From contig JAFAFL010000012.1 in assembly GCA_023423535.1 (NCBI GenBank), positions 12,566 to 76,565 on the forward strand: a stretch of 64,000 bases of DNA, in the 5' to 3' direction. The position numbers were made by a program, and so were the translations under genes. Under the pieces are notes generated by a model. The model saw nothing but the letters and a program-made list of their open reading frames with translations. It was not told the DNA's origin and made no database searches. Below, piece after piece: positions 34,479 through 43,038 of this stretch (positions are counted from its first letter, which is position 1; each line of letters starts with the position of its first letter). Origin of the DNA: Pseudomonadota bacterium. GTDB taxonomy: Bacteria; Myxococcota; Myxococcia; Myxococcales; Myxococcaceae.

Positions 34479-34542
34479 GACCCCGAAGATTGGCCATTCC
34501 GAAGGCGCCCCGCGACCCCTCAATCGCCCTAGAGTGCGCGCC

Positions 34543-35367
34543 ATGACCCTTTCGCTGCCGCTGACGCTGGCGGTGCTCGCCGCGGTGCCGGCCCCGTCCC
34601 TCTCCGACTCTCCGGAACGCAGCGCGCGCCTCCTCACCGACCGGCCGCTGCTCCTCGCCCAGGCCGAGCCCTCCGCGCCCCCGCTGATCGAGGTCCCCTC
34701 CGACGAGACGCCCCCGCCGCGCGAGGAGGCACCGGCGCCCCGCCGCCAGGGCCCGCTGGAGGCCGGGCTCGACGCGCCGGAGGGCGGCGTGCGGCTGACG
34801 GAGACCCTCGCCGCGGGCGGCGCCCTGCTCCTGCTCGATGGGGCCACGCTGGTGCTCGGCTACGGGTTCATTGCCGCGATCGCGTTCGGCATCGCGGACC
34901 GGGCGGCGCCGCTTGCGGGGCTCGGGGTGGTGGGGCTGCTGGCCACCGTGCTCGGAAACGTGGTGGCGACGCCGTTCCTCGCGGTGGCCGCGGCGGGGCT
35001 CGCCGCCGGTCCGGACTTTCGCGGCTCGGATCGGAGCAAGGCGCTCCTCTATGCCGCGGCGGTCCATGGCGTGCTGCTCGTGGCCACCCTGGTGGTGAGC
35101 GTGGTCGGAGCCGCGGTGTCGGCCAACAGCCCGGACGGCGCACCGGTGATGGGCTTTCTCACCCTCGGACTCTTCGCCGCGCGCTACCTCGGCATTGGCG
35201 CCGCGGCGTCCTACGGACTCCACGCGGTGCCGCCGCCGCGGGCGGCCCTCTCGGCGGGGCCGTCGAGGAGGCCGGAGCGCTTCGTCACCTCGCCCACCGA
35301 GGCCGCGCGCGCGGTGCCCTTCGCGCCACGGGCGGTGGCGGTGCCGGTGGCGGGGCTCGCCTTCTGA
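34543..35367 (+). CDS. Membrane protein with Pro-rich N-terminal region
   Basis: A 274-residue protein with a signal-like N-terminus (residues 1-20), a Pro/Glu-rich stretch (about 40-75) and four to five hydrophobic helices (about 88-108, 118-142, 165-185, 200-225). No family is recognised. ATG 34543 follows a TAGAGT hexamer by 7 bases and has no ribosome site, hinting at a short leader. Its stop codon abuts that of the convergent regulator gene (TGATCA). Function unknown. Confidence 0.7.
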   Translation: MTLSLPLTLAVLAAVPAPSLSDSPERSARLLTDRPLLLAQAEPSAPPLIEVPSDETPPPREEAPAPRRQGPLEAGLDAPEGGVRLTETLAAGGALLLLDGATLVLGYGFIAAIAFGIADRAAPLAGLGVVGLLATVLGNVVATPFLAVAAAGLAAGPDFRGSDRSKALLYAAAVHGVLLVATLVVSVVGAAVSANSPDGAPVMGFLTLGLFAARYLGIGAAASYGLHAVPPPRAALSAGPSRRPERFVTSPTEAARAVPFAPRAVAVPVAGLAF

Positions 35368-35967
35368 TCAGGTGTTCGGCGGGCGGAAGCCGGCGCGCCA
35401 GGCCATCAGCGCGAGCTCCGTCCGGTTGTCGAGCGCGAACCGCTTGAGCAGCGTGGTCACGTGCAGCTTCACCGCGCGCTCGCCCACGCCGAGCTCCGCG
35501 GCGATCTTCAGGTTGTCGCTGCCCACCGCGAGCCAGCGCATCACGTCCCGCTGCCTCGGCGTGAGGTGCTCGAGCGGCGAGCCCGCCACCGTCGCCTGCA
35601 GGCAGGAGTCGTCGCCCTCGACGAGGGAGTGGTGAAGGCACTCGGCGATCCGGTCCGGGCTCTCGTCGCCGTCCGCCAGCAGGCGCGCCTCGCCGGGCGG
35701 GAGCGCGGCGAACTGGAGGTGGTTGCCGATGACGAAGCGCCGCACGTTGGGCATCGCCTCGCGGATGGTGGCGAGCACCTCCACCGCGGCCTGACGCTCC
35801 ATGTGGAGGTCCACGACCATTGCCGCGGCACGACGCACGAGCCGCTCGTGCTGCAGGAGCACCGGCACGTGGAACGCGCGCACGTTGAAGCCCGCGCGCA
35901 TGAACACGTCGGTGAGCCCGGCGCGCCTGACCGCGTTCTCGGAGAAGAGCCCCACTTCCGTCGACAT
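35368..35967 (-). CDS. LuxR/NarL-type response regulator
   Basis: A 199-residue protein. Residues 1-125 are a receiver-like domain with a possible phosphoacceptor Asp53 ('MVVDLHM') but an incomplete acid pocket at the N-terminus. Residues about 130-199 are a LuxR-type helix-turn-helix ('LTPRQRDVMRWLAVG', 'NLKIAAELGVGERAVKLHV'). ATG 35967 has GGGAG six bases upstream. It likely binds DNA as a dimer. No partner kinase is adjacent; the single-domain receiver-like gene upstream on the same strand may act with it. Confidence 0.88.
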   Translation of the reverse strand: MSTEVGLFSENAVRRAGLTDVFMRAGFNVRAFHVPVLLQHERLVRRAAAMVVDLHMERQAAVEVLATIREAMPNVRRFVIGNHLQFAALPPGEARLLADGDESPDRIAECLHHSLVEGDDSCLQATVAGSPLEHLTPRQRDVMRWLAVGSDNLKIAAELGVGERAVKLHVTTLLKRFALDNRTELALMAWRAGFRPPNT

Positions 35968-36080
35968 CACCGGCTCCCTCGGCTCCTTCGGCAGCGTGAC
36001 CGCCTGCCTGGAGGGCGAGCTTCGCTCATCGAGGGGGGTGCTGACCAACAGGGAGGCCGGCAGCGGCGGCGGAGGGCCAC

Positions 36081-36470
36081 TCAAGCGGTCCCCAGGCGCC
36101 GGCGGTGGGTCTCCAGCGCGGCCTCCAGCAGCGACTGCCACAGCCGAGGGTCCTCCACCGGCTTCTGCACGTAGGCGAGGATCCCCGCCCGCCGGGCCCG
36201 CTCTTCGGCGTCCGGCCCTCCGAAACGGGTGGCCATCACCACCCCCACCGGCCGCGTCAGCCGAGAGAGCTCCCACGCGAGCGCCTGGCCATCCAGCCCC
36301 GGCAGCCGGTGCTCGGTCACGACGATCGAGACCCGCTCCCGCTGAACGAAGGTCAAGGCGCCGGGGCCGTCCGCGCAGCCGCTGACGTCGTAGTGAAGGG
36401 CGCGGAGGGATGCGCTGACGCGGTCTCTCTCGAGCGGGTCCGGATCCACCACGAGCACGTGCACCTTCAT
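36081..36470 (-). CDS. Stand-alone receiver-like protein with Glu at the phosphorylation site
   Basis: A 129-residue CheY-like domain. The acid pocket (D9, D11), switch Thr and Lys103 ('VQKPVED') are kept, but the phosphoacceptor position is Glu53 ('VVTEHRLPG') rather than Asp. Glu often mimics the phosphorylated state, so it may be constitutively on. ATG 36470 was chosen; a frame from 36611 is longer but not family-like. It lies 113 bp upstream of the LuxR-type regulator on the same strand and may be expressed with it. Confidence 0.85.
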   Translation of the reverse strand: MKVHVLVVDPDPLERDRVSASLRALHYDVSGCADGPGALTFVQRERVSIVVTEHRLPGLDGQALAWELSRLTRPVGVVMATRFGGPDAEERARRAGILAYVQKPVEDPRLWQSLLEAALETHRRRLGTA

Positions 36471-36647
36471 GCGCGTTGCCCCACAAACCGTCGTCTTGTC
36501 ATTCGCCGCCCCCCCAGGGTCGCGCGTTGGGTCTTCGACGATAGTTCCGCCGTCTCGAGCAAGTCCAGCGCTTGCCCGTTTTGAGCGCCTCGCCTTGAAA
36601 TGCCGGAACACGGGCGCCGGGCGGAGCGTGCCACCGAAGCGGCGGCG

Positions 36648-37376
36648 TTACCCTCCGGGTGGCGTTTCCCCGAGGTCGGTGTCCCCTTTTGCCCCACCGG
36701 AGCCGCCGGAAGTCCCGCCGTAGGCGCCGGGGCTCATGCCGTGGCGGAAGGCGAGGCTGATCCGAGGGCCGGCGCGCGCGACCTTGGGGACGCTGTGCTC
36801 CCACGTTCGCTGGGTTCGACCGCCGGTGACGAGGAGGTCGCCCGACCCCAGCGCGAACTTCACCGAGGGCCCGCCGCTCTTCGCCCCCTTCGGCCGCTTC
36901 GGACGGAGAAGGAACCGACGCGCCTCGCCGAGGGAGACGAGCACCACCACCGGCTCGGTGAGCTCCTTCCCTATCCGGTCGCCGTGCCAGGCCACGCTGT
37001 CCGAGCCGTCGCGGTAGAGGTTGAAGCCCACCGAGTCGAAGACCACGCCGTAGAGCGCGCCGAGCGCCTCGCGCATCTGCTCGACGATCGGCGGCCGGAG
37101 CGGAAGGCCCCAGTCCGCGAGCCAGTACGTCGTCAGCCGGGGCTCGAGCACCCGCTTCTCGTACATCCAGCGCTCGCGCTGCCGCCAATCGCAGGTGCGG
37201 ACGAGCTCGTCGAAGAGCGTCTCCGAGCTGCTGAGCCAACCCGGCAGGTGATCCACCCACGCGGTCTCGTCCAGCCAGGTGCGCTGCAGGCCGGTGAAGC
37301 GCGGATCGAACGCCGCGGAGGGACCTGAGAGGAGGGAGAGCTGCACGTGGATCCGAACGCGTGGCGAGCGGCGCAT
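36648..37376 (-). CDS. AlkB-like Fe(II)/2-oxoglutarate dioxygenase
   Basis: A 242-residue protein with the AlkB pattern: iron ligands H131 and D133 ('WHGD'), H194 ('WEHSVPKV') and the 2-oxoglutarate-binding arginine pair R205/R211 ('RISLAFR'). The family demethylates alkylated bases in DNA or RNA, or proteins. The C-terminus is a Gly/Ser-rich tail of about 30 residues. ATG 37376 is a possible start, with GGAG only 3 bases upstream; the domain itself begins later. It diverges from the alpha/beta-hydrolase gene. Confidence 0.9.
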   Translation of the reverse strand: MRRSPRVRIHVQLSLLSGPSAAFDPRFTGLQRTWLDETAWVDHLPGWLSSSETLFDELVRTCDWRQRERWMYEKRVLEPRLTTYWLADWGLPLRPPIVEQMREALGALYGVVFDSVGFNLYRDGSDSVAWHGDRIGKELTEPVVVLVSLGEARRFLLRPKRPKGAKSGGPSVKFALGSGDLLVTGGRTQRTWEHSVPKVARAGPRISLAFRHGMSPGAYGGTSGGSGGAKGDTDLGETPPGG

Positions 37377-37461
37377 CGTCTCCGACGTGCGCGCCCGGCC
37401 GCAGAGCAGGCGTGTCCACTGCGGCTCGCGAAGGGCGGGCGGGTGCAATACAAAGGAGGCG

Positions 37462-38601
37462 ATGGTGCCGGATCCTTCAGAGCTCGCCGCGGAGCGCGAC
37501 GCCGCGTCCCTTGCCCAGGCGGAGGGTCCCACGGTGCCGGCGTCGTGGTGGATCCGCCTCGGCGAGACGGTGAAGGCCTTCCCCTTCGGCTACCGGGATC
37601 TCGTCCAGCCGTTCGCGCCGGACGCCCTCGAGCGCGTGGAGACGAAGGACGGCGCCCACGTGGCGCTGGCCCGCTACGCGCCGCGCTCCGGGCGACGCTT
37701 TCGCGAGCCGGTGATCCTCTGTCACGGCAGCGGCGCGAACCGGTACACGTTCGATCTGACCGAGCGCCATTCGCTCGCGCGCAGGCTCGCGGAGCGGGGC
37801 TTCGAGACCTTCATCCTCGAGCTGCGGGGCCGCGGCGAGGCAGGTCCGCTGGAGCCCGGGCGCTGCACCTTCGACGCGATGGCGGAGCACGACGTCCGCG
37901 CGGCGCTGGCGCACGTCACCGCGAAGGCCGCCGAGGCCGGTGCTCCCGGTGCAGGTGCGCTGTGGGTCGGTCACGCGAAGGGCGGGCTGCTGCCGCTGGC
38001 GCACCTCGGCCGATTTCCCCAGGCGCCGCTCCGGGCGGTGGTCACGCTGGGCAGCCCCACCACCTTCACCGTTCAGCGGGGACTGAAGGCCTTTGCGCGG
38101 CTGCTGCGGCCGCTGCTCGACTCGTCGCGGGTGCGGGTGCCGATCCAGAACCTCGCGCGGCTGTCGCTGTTCGTGCCGCCGCCGGACTGGTTCATGCTGT
38201 ACCTCGCCAACTCGCCGAACATCGACGCCGACGTGCGCAACCGGGCGCTGGTGAACGTGTCCGCGGACGTCTCCGCCGGCATCGCGCGGCAGCTCATCCG
38301 CTGGGCCACGACGGGGCGGTGGGAGTCGGCGGACGGGAGCGTGGACTACGCCGCGCTGCTCTCGCGGGTCTCCGTGCCCACGCTGCACGTGGCGGGCGCG
38401 CAGGACCTCCTCGCGCCGCCCGAGGCGGTGGAGCACGCGAAGACGCTGCTCGGTGGGCCCTGCGAGATCCTCGTCGCCGGGCGCGTGTCCGGCTTCGGCG
38501 ACGACTACGGACACGGGGACCTCGTGCTCGGCAGGCGCGCGCCCGACGAGCTCTACCCGAGGATCATCGCCTTCCTCGAGGCGCAGGCCACCTCCGTCTG
38601 A
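37462..38601 (+). CDS. Alpha/beta hydrolase-fold protein lacking the nucleophile serine
   Basis: A 379-residue protein of the alpha/beta hydrolase fold: 'VILCHGSGANRYTFD' is the oxyanion region and 'HVAGAQDLLAPP' holds the acid Asp315, with His351 ('YGHGDLVLG'). The nucleophile elbow that should read GxSxG is G-H-A-K-G at residues 170-174, so the catalytic serine is alanine A172 (codon GCG). It is therefore probably not a conventional esterase; a binding or altered role is inferred. ATG 37462 sits just after AAGGAGG. It is divergent from the AlkB-like gene and abuts the SnoaL-like gene stop to stop. Confidence 0.85.
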   Translation: MVPDPSELAAERDAASLAQAEGPTVPASWWIRLGETVKAFPFGYRDLVQPFAPDALERVETKDGAHVALARYAPRSGRRFREPVILCHGSGANRYTFDLTERHSLARRLAERGFETFILELRGRGEAGPLEPGRCTFDAMAEHDVRAALAHVTAKAAEAGAPGAGALWVGHAKGGLLPLAHLGRFPQAPLRAVVTLGSPTTFTVQRGLKAFARLLRPLLDSSRVRVPIQNLARLSLFVPPPDWFMLYLANSPNIDADVRNRALVNVSADVSAGIARQLIRWATTGRWESADGSVDYAALLSRVSVPTLHVAGAQDLLAPPEAVEHAKTLLGGPCEILVAGRVSGFGDDYGHGDLVLGRRAPDELYPRIIAFLEAQATSV

Positions 38602-38970
38602 TCAGCCCGGGTAGACGCGCGAGGCGACGATCCGGCCGTCCTTCACGTCGAAGACCTCCGCCACCGGCGAGGGAGCGCTCTCCGGCGCGTGGCGGACGTA
38701 CTCCACGAACACGCGCTCGTCGTTGGCGGTGACGGTGAAGAGCTCGTAGCGAAGCCCGGGCAGCCGCTTGTTCGCCTCGCGCCACCAGGTGGCCAGCGCC
38801 TCGCGGCCGCGGAGCAGTCCGCCGGTCTCCGGATGCAGCGCGCGGATCCGCGGCGAGGTGTGCGTGGCGTCCTCCGCGTAGAGCGCCACCAGCGCGTCCA
38901 CGTCGTAGGCGTTGAAGGCGTCGATCCAGGCGTGCGCGAGGGTCAGGTTCCGCTGCGTGAGCTCGGTCAT
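38602..38970 (-). CDS. SnoaL-like/NTF2-fold protein
   Basis: A 122-residue alpha+beta cone protein of the SnoaL-like type: 'AHAWIDAFNAYDVDALVALYAED' begins it (cut), followed by 'LRGREALATWWREANK' and 'VAEVFDVKDGRIVASRVY'. Such folds are used by small isomerases, dehydratases and ligand-binding proteins; no catalytic residue set is recognised. It lies 33 bp after hflC on the same strand. Confidence 0.85.
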   Translation of the reverse strand: MTELTQRNLTLAHAWIDAFNAYDVDALVALYAEDATHTSPRIRALHPETGGLLRGREALATWWREANKRLPGLRYELFTVTANDERVFVEYVRHAPESAPSPVAEVFDVKDGRIVASRVYPG

Positions 38971-39003
38971 GTGGGGAGCATCCTCTCTCTCGGGTCGAGG
39001 GCC

Positions 39004-39951
39004 CTACCGCGGCTTCGCGCCCGCGCTGCGCAGGTACCGGTAGAAGTCGCTGTCGGTGCCCATGATGATCGACGTGGAGCGGTCCACGCTCTGCCCGTAG
39101 GACTCGAGCGTGCGCAGGTACTGGTAGAACTCGGGGTCGCGGCCGTAGGCGTCGGCGTAGATGCGCGCGGCCTGGGCGTCCGCCTTGCCCTGGATCTCCT
39201 GCGCCTGGCGGTAGGCCTCGGAGCGGATGGTCTTCAGCTCGCGCTCCATCTGTCCGCGGATCTCGGCGGAGCGGCCCATGCCCTCCGAACGCGAGCGCTC
39301 GGCGATGCGGCGGCGCTCGCTGATCATGCGCTCGAAGACCTTCACCTGGACCTCGTCCACGTAGTTGATGCGGCGGATCTGCACGTCCACCAATTCCACG
39401 CCGAAGTCCGTCACCACGCCCGCCGCGCGCTCGAGGATCCGGCGCGTCAGCTTGTCGCGCCCGAGCTCCACCCGCTCCAGCGCCTCCTGCCGCTCGGCGT
39501 TGTCGGTGAACTCCTCGTCCTCGAAGTCGCGGTTGGTGAAGCGGACCGCCTCGATGAGGTTGAACGAGGCGATGGCGTTGCGCGTCTCGCCGTCGATGAT
39601 GTCCGAGAGCCGCGAGAGCGCGTTCCGCTCGTCGCGCATGCGCTGGAAGAACTGCAGGGGATCGGTGATGCGCCAGCGCGCGAAGGTGTCCACCCAGATG
39701 TACTTCTTGTCGCGGGTGGGGATCTGGTTCGGGTCGCCGCGCCAGGGCTGCCAGCGCTTGTCGAAGCGGTTCACCCGGTCGATGAACGGCGCCTTGAAGT
39801 GGAGGCCCGGCGAGGTGACCGCCCCACCCTTGGGCTCGCCGAAGCGGGTGATCACCGCCTGCTCCGTCTCGTCCAGCGTGTAGGTCGCCGCGAACCCGAC
39901 GACCACCACCGCAGCGAGCGCCACCAGCCCGTAGCCCAGCCCGCGCGTCAT
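39004..39951 (-). CDS. hflC: HflC, subunit of the HflKC membrane complex
   Basis: A 315-residue SPFH/prohibitin-family protein with one N-terminal membrane helix (residues about 7-24) and 'LDETEQAVITRFGEPKGG', a canonical HflC start. The long helical C-terminal half is typical. HflK and HflC form a large membrane cage around the FtsH protease and limit its access to substrates. ATG 39951 overlaps the last 4 bases of hflK (ATGA), so translation is coupled. Its last part 'PEFYQYLRTLESY' and 'TDSDFYRYL' matches HflC of other proteobacteria. Confidence 0.95.
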   Translation of the reverse strand: MTRGLGYGLVALAAVVVVGFAATYTLDETEQAVITRFGEPKGGAVTSPGLHFKAPFIDRVNRFDKRWQPWRGDPNQIPTRDKKYIWVDTFARWRITDPLQFFQRMRDERNALSRLSDIIDGETRNAIASFNLIEAVRFTNRDFEDEEFTDNAERQEALERVELGRDKLTRRILERAAGVVTDFGVELVDVQIRRINYVDEVQVKVFERMISERRRIAERSRSEGMGRSAEIRGQMERELKTIRSEAYRQAQEIQGKADAQAARIYADAYGRDPEFYQYLRTLESYGQSVDRSTSIIMGTDSDFYRYLRSAGAKPR

Positions 39952-41048
39952 CGCGCACCTCCGCGCACGTTCGAGTTGTTCTGCGGTGCCTGCGTCGCCG
40001 CCGCGCCCGAGGGCATGTCGATCTCTCCGTCCAGCCTGACGAAGGGCGTGATCCCCTTCGCGTTCTCGTCGAGCACCAGCTTGCGGCCGGCCTTCTGGAA
40101 GACCTCGCTCGCGGTCTCGAGGTACATGCGGCGGCGCATCACGTCCGGCGCGCGCTTGTATTCGTCGTGGATGGAGACGAAGCGTCCGGCCTCGCCCTGC
40201 GCGCGGTTCACGCGTTCGACCGCGTAGCCTTCGGCGGCACGCAGCGCCTGGTCCGCTTCACCACGCGCGCGGGGGACGGCGCGGTTCAGCTCGGCGAAGG
40301 CCTCGTTGATCATCCGCTCCTTCTCCTGGACCGCCTGGTTGACCTCGTTGAAGGAGGCCTTCACCTCGTCCGGCGGGTTCACGTCCTGGAGCACCACCTG
40401 CTGGATGTCCACGCCGGTCTCGTAGCGATCCGCGAGCGCCTGGGTGAGCTCCTTTGCCTGCGTGGCCACCGCGGTGCGGCCGGTGGTGAGGACCTCGTTC
40501 ACCGAGTGATCGCCGACGACGATCCGCATCGCCGACTCCGCGATGTCGCGCAGCGTGTCGTCCACGTCCTTCACCCGGAAGAGGTACTTCACCGGATCCG
40601 AGACCTTGTACTGGACGATCCACTCCACCACCGCGACGTTGAGGTCGCCGGTGAGCATGGTGGACTCGCGCCGCTGCTCGCCGTCGCCCTGCGCGTACTG
40701 GGTGCGGGGGCCGGAGCGCTGGGTGCGGAAGCCGAACTCCATCTTCAGCTGGCGCTGCACCGGGACCTTGATCAGCCGGTCGATGTTCCAGGGCAGCCGG
40801 AAGTGTGGACCCGGTCCCACCGTCTCGTGGAAGCGCCCCAGCCGCAGCACCACGCCCACCTCGTCCGGCTCCACCTGCGCGTAGGTGGTGAGCGCCGCCG
40901 AACCGACGACGAGGATCGCCACCGCGATGAGGATCTTGCCGCCGAGGCCTCGCCCCATGCGTTGCTTCAGCTGGTCGAGCACCTCGTTGATGTCGGGGCC
41001 GTCGTCGTTGCCGCGGTGGATCTTCGGTTCCCAGGCCATGGGGGCCAT
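39948..41048 (-). CDS. hflK: HflK, subunit of the HflKC membrane complex
   Basis: A 366-residue SPFH protein. An N-terminal basic stretch with 'GPDINEVLDQLKQRMG' precedes a membrane helix (residues about 38-56), then 'VEPDEVGVVLRLGRFHETVGPG' (cut) and the SPFH core, a helical rod, and a short polar tail. It pairs with HflC to regulate FtsH proteolysis. The start could be ATG 41048 or 41039. The lactonase gene ends 30 bp upstream on the same strand, so the three may share one transcript. Confidence 0.95.
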   Translation of the reverse strand: MAPMAWEPKIHRGNDDGPDINEVLDQLKQRMGRGLGGKILIAVAILVVGSAALTTYAQVEPDEVGVVLRLGRFHETVGPGPHFRLPWNIDRLIKVPVQRQLKMEFGFRTQRSGPRTQYAQGDGEQRRESTMLTGDLNVAVVEWIVQYKVSDPVKYLFRVKDVDDTLRDIAESAMRIVVGDHSVNEVLTTGRTAVATQAKELTQALADRYETGVDIQQVVLQDVNPPDEVKASFNEVNQAVQEKERMINEAFAELNRAVPRARGEADQALRAAEGYAVERVNRAQGEAGRFVSIHDEYKRAPDVMRRRMYLETASEVFQKAGRKLVLDENAKGITPFVRLDGEIDMPSGAAATQAPQNNSNVRGGAR

Positions 41049-41078
41049 GAGGTATCGCGTGAGCGTCTGGGCGCAACC

Positions 41079-42107
41079 TCAAAGGGCCCGGACGCCGACG
41101 AAGGCGGGCTTCGGGACGCGAGCCAGCTCGCCCAGCGCCGTGAGCGCGGTGGGTGACGAGGGATCGATGCGGAACGCGTGCAGCGAGTCCGAGTTCATGT
41201 TCGCCACGAGGAGCAGCTCGCCGTCCGGCGTGAGCGTGAAGTGCCTCGGGTGCCTGCCGCCGCAGGGCGTGTGACCGGCGAGCGTGAGCGTTCCGGAGTC
41301 GGGTTCGATGTGGAACGCCACGATGCTGTCGTGCCCGCGGTTCGACGCGAAGAGCAGCCGGCCATCCGGATGCACGAGGATGCCGCCGCCGTCGCTCCTG
41401 CCGCTGAAGCTGCCGGGCAGCGTGGGCACCGTCTGCAGCGCGCTCGCTTCGCCGAGAACCGGCTCGAAGGTGTAGCCGGTGATCGTGTTGCCGAACTCGT
41501 GCACGACCCAGAAGAAGCGGTTCGACGGGTGGAAGTCGAGGTGCCGGGGACCGCTGCCGCGCGCGCTCTCCAGGGGTGCGTTCGGTGAGGGGGCGAGGTG
41601 CACGTTCGGAAGGTCGAGCCCGTACTGCACGATGCGGTCGGTCCCGAGGCAGGGCACGAAGACCCAGCGGTTCGTCGCGTCAACGCGGATCTGGTGCGCC
41701 TTTTCACCGGCGGTTTCGGGCGGAGAGGGATCGGCGAGCGAGCCGTCCTCGTGCAGGTGCGCCGCGCAGACCGTCCCCGAGCCGTAGTTCGACAGGAGGA
41801 GCACACGACCCGTCTCGTCGAGCGAGAGGTGCGCGGGTCCATGGCCGCCGGAGGAGATCTCACCGAGCGGGATGAGGTCGTGGTCGTCGGTCACCGTGAA
41901 CGCGCGCGCGAGGCCCGGGCTCTTCTCGTCCACGCAATAGAGGACCGGTGCGCGCGGGTGGAAGGCGAGGAAGCTCGGGTTCTCGCCGGCTTCGTGTGAG
42001 GCGAGCGGGGTGAGCTTCGGCGTGCGGTCGGGATCACGGCTCAGGGCAAAGATGTGGATGCGGCCCTCTCCGCTGCCGACGAAGACCCGCGTGGTCGAGC
42101 TGCTCAT
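41079..42107 (-). CDS. Beta-propeller lactonase-family protein (6-phosphogluconolactonase-like, YbhE type)
   Basis: A 342-residue protein of the lactonase/cycloisomerase seven-bladed propeller group: 'RVFVGSGEGRIHIFAL', 'NPSFLAFHPRAPVLYCVDE', 'GGHGPAHLSLDETGRVLLLSNYG' (cut), 'GSGPRHLDFHPSNRFFWVVHE' (cut) and 'GRHPRHFTLTPDGELLLVANM' are the repeated blades. Members hydrolyse 6-phosphogluconolactone in the pentose phosphate pathway, or open muconate rings. ATG 42107 was selected as the family start. No signal peptide, so cytoplasmic. Confidence 0.88.
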   Translation of the reverse strand: MSSSTTRVFVGSGEGRIHIFALSRDPDRTPKLTPLASHEAGENPSFLAFHPRAPVLYCVDEKSPGLARAFTVTDDHDLIPLGEISSGGHGPAHLSLDETGRVLLLSNYGSGTVCAAHLHEDGSLADPSPPETAGEKAHQIRVDATNRWVFVPCLGTDRIVQYGLDLPNVHLAPSPNAPLESARGSGPRHLDFHPSNRFFWVVHEFGNTITGYTFEPVLGEASALQTVPTLPGSFSGRSDGGGILVHPDGRLLFASNRGHDSIVAFHIEPDSGTLTLAGHTPCGGRHPRHFTLTPDGELLLVANMNSDSLHAFRIDPSSPTALTALGELARVPKPAFVGVRAL

Positions 42108-42362
42108 GCGGGCAAGGTGGCGTGCCGAAGGGCTCGGGAGAACCCGGACCGTCTCGCGGGACGGACGGACCGTTCGGGTTGTGAACTCCCCTCTTCCGGC
42201 CGGCTTCACGGGCGGGCGCGTAGAGCGCTGATTTCGTTGGGCTTTCTGCTTCGGGCAGGGCGGGCGTGGGCTGGCCGGGCCGTTGCTCAGGCCGCCCTCC
42301 ATCGCGCGTCACTTCGTCAGTGCCTTCCACCCAACCGGCGCGCGCAACCGAAGGAGCTCCCC

Positions 42363-42848
42363 ATGTCCCCGTTCTCGTCCCGCATCGCGTTCGCCCTCAA
42401 GTCGCTCGTGCCCGCCGCCGTCGCGTCCCTGCTCATCGCCTGCGGTCCGCCGCCGGCCGAAGCGTTCGCAGGTCTCTACGACGTCGATGGCACCGCAACG
42501 ATGACCATCCAGTTGCCGGATGGCCCGCGCACGCTCACCGGGAACATCCAGGATTCGATCACGGTGATCGAAGGGTCCGACAGCGACCTCATCGTGCGCC
42601 TCGGCAGCTGCAACGTTCCCTTCAACGTCGACGATTACGAGACGGCGCTCGTCCAGCGAGGGGGCTCGTGCGTGACGATGGACGGGAACACGAAGGTCAC
42701 CATGACCTTCAACAGCGGCTCGATCCTCCGGACCACCGATCGGGTGAGCCAGATGACGCTCAGCGCGGACCTGGACGCGGTGATCGACGGCGCGACCTAT
42801 CCCGGCACCTACAAGACGAACCAGACCTGGACGAAGACGTCGAAGTAG
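42363..42848 (+). CDS. Small lipoprotein, unknown
   Basis: A 161-residue protein with a signal peptide and lipobox ('SLLIAC', Cys about residue 27). The mature part is beta-rich and Thr/Asp-rich ('YDVDGTATMTIQLPDG', 'KVTMTFNSG'), with two further cysteines ('GSCNV' and 'GGSCVTM'), likely a disulfide. No family recognised. ATG 42363 follows AAGGAG by about 7 bases. Isolated between the lactonase and the export operon. Confidence 0.8.
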   Translation: MSPFSSRIAFALKSLVPAAVASLLIACGPPPAEAFAGLYDVDGTATMTIQLPDGPRTLTGNIQDSITVIEGSDSDLIVRLGSCNVPFNVDDYETALVQRGGSCVTMDGNTKVTMTFNSGSILRTTDRVSQMTLSADLDAVIDGATYPGTYKTNQTWTKTSK

Positions 42849-43038
42849 GCGGAGCGACCTCTGGCTCTGGCCTCGTGATCGGCGGGCGCTGCCTTCGGGT
42901 GGCGTCCGCTCGACGCGTTCGGGCTCTGTCCATGGCGTGGCAGCCAGAGGGGCAGGCGGCCGACTGCGATTTCCCGAGGATGCGGTGTCCGCCCGCTGAC
43001 GCTCTCCCGGCGTTTGGCTACGCTCCGCGCCCTTCCCG

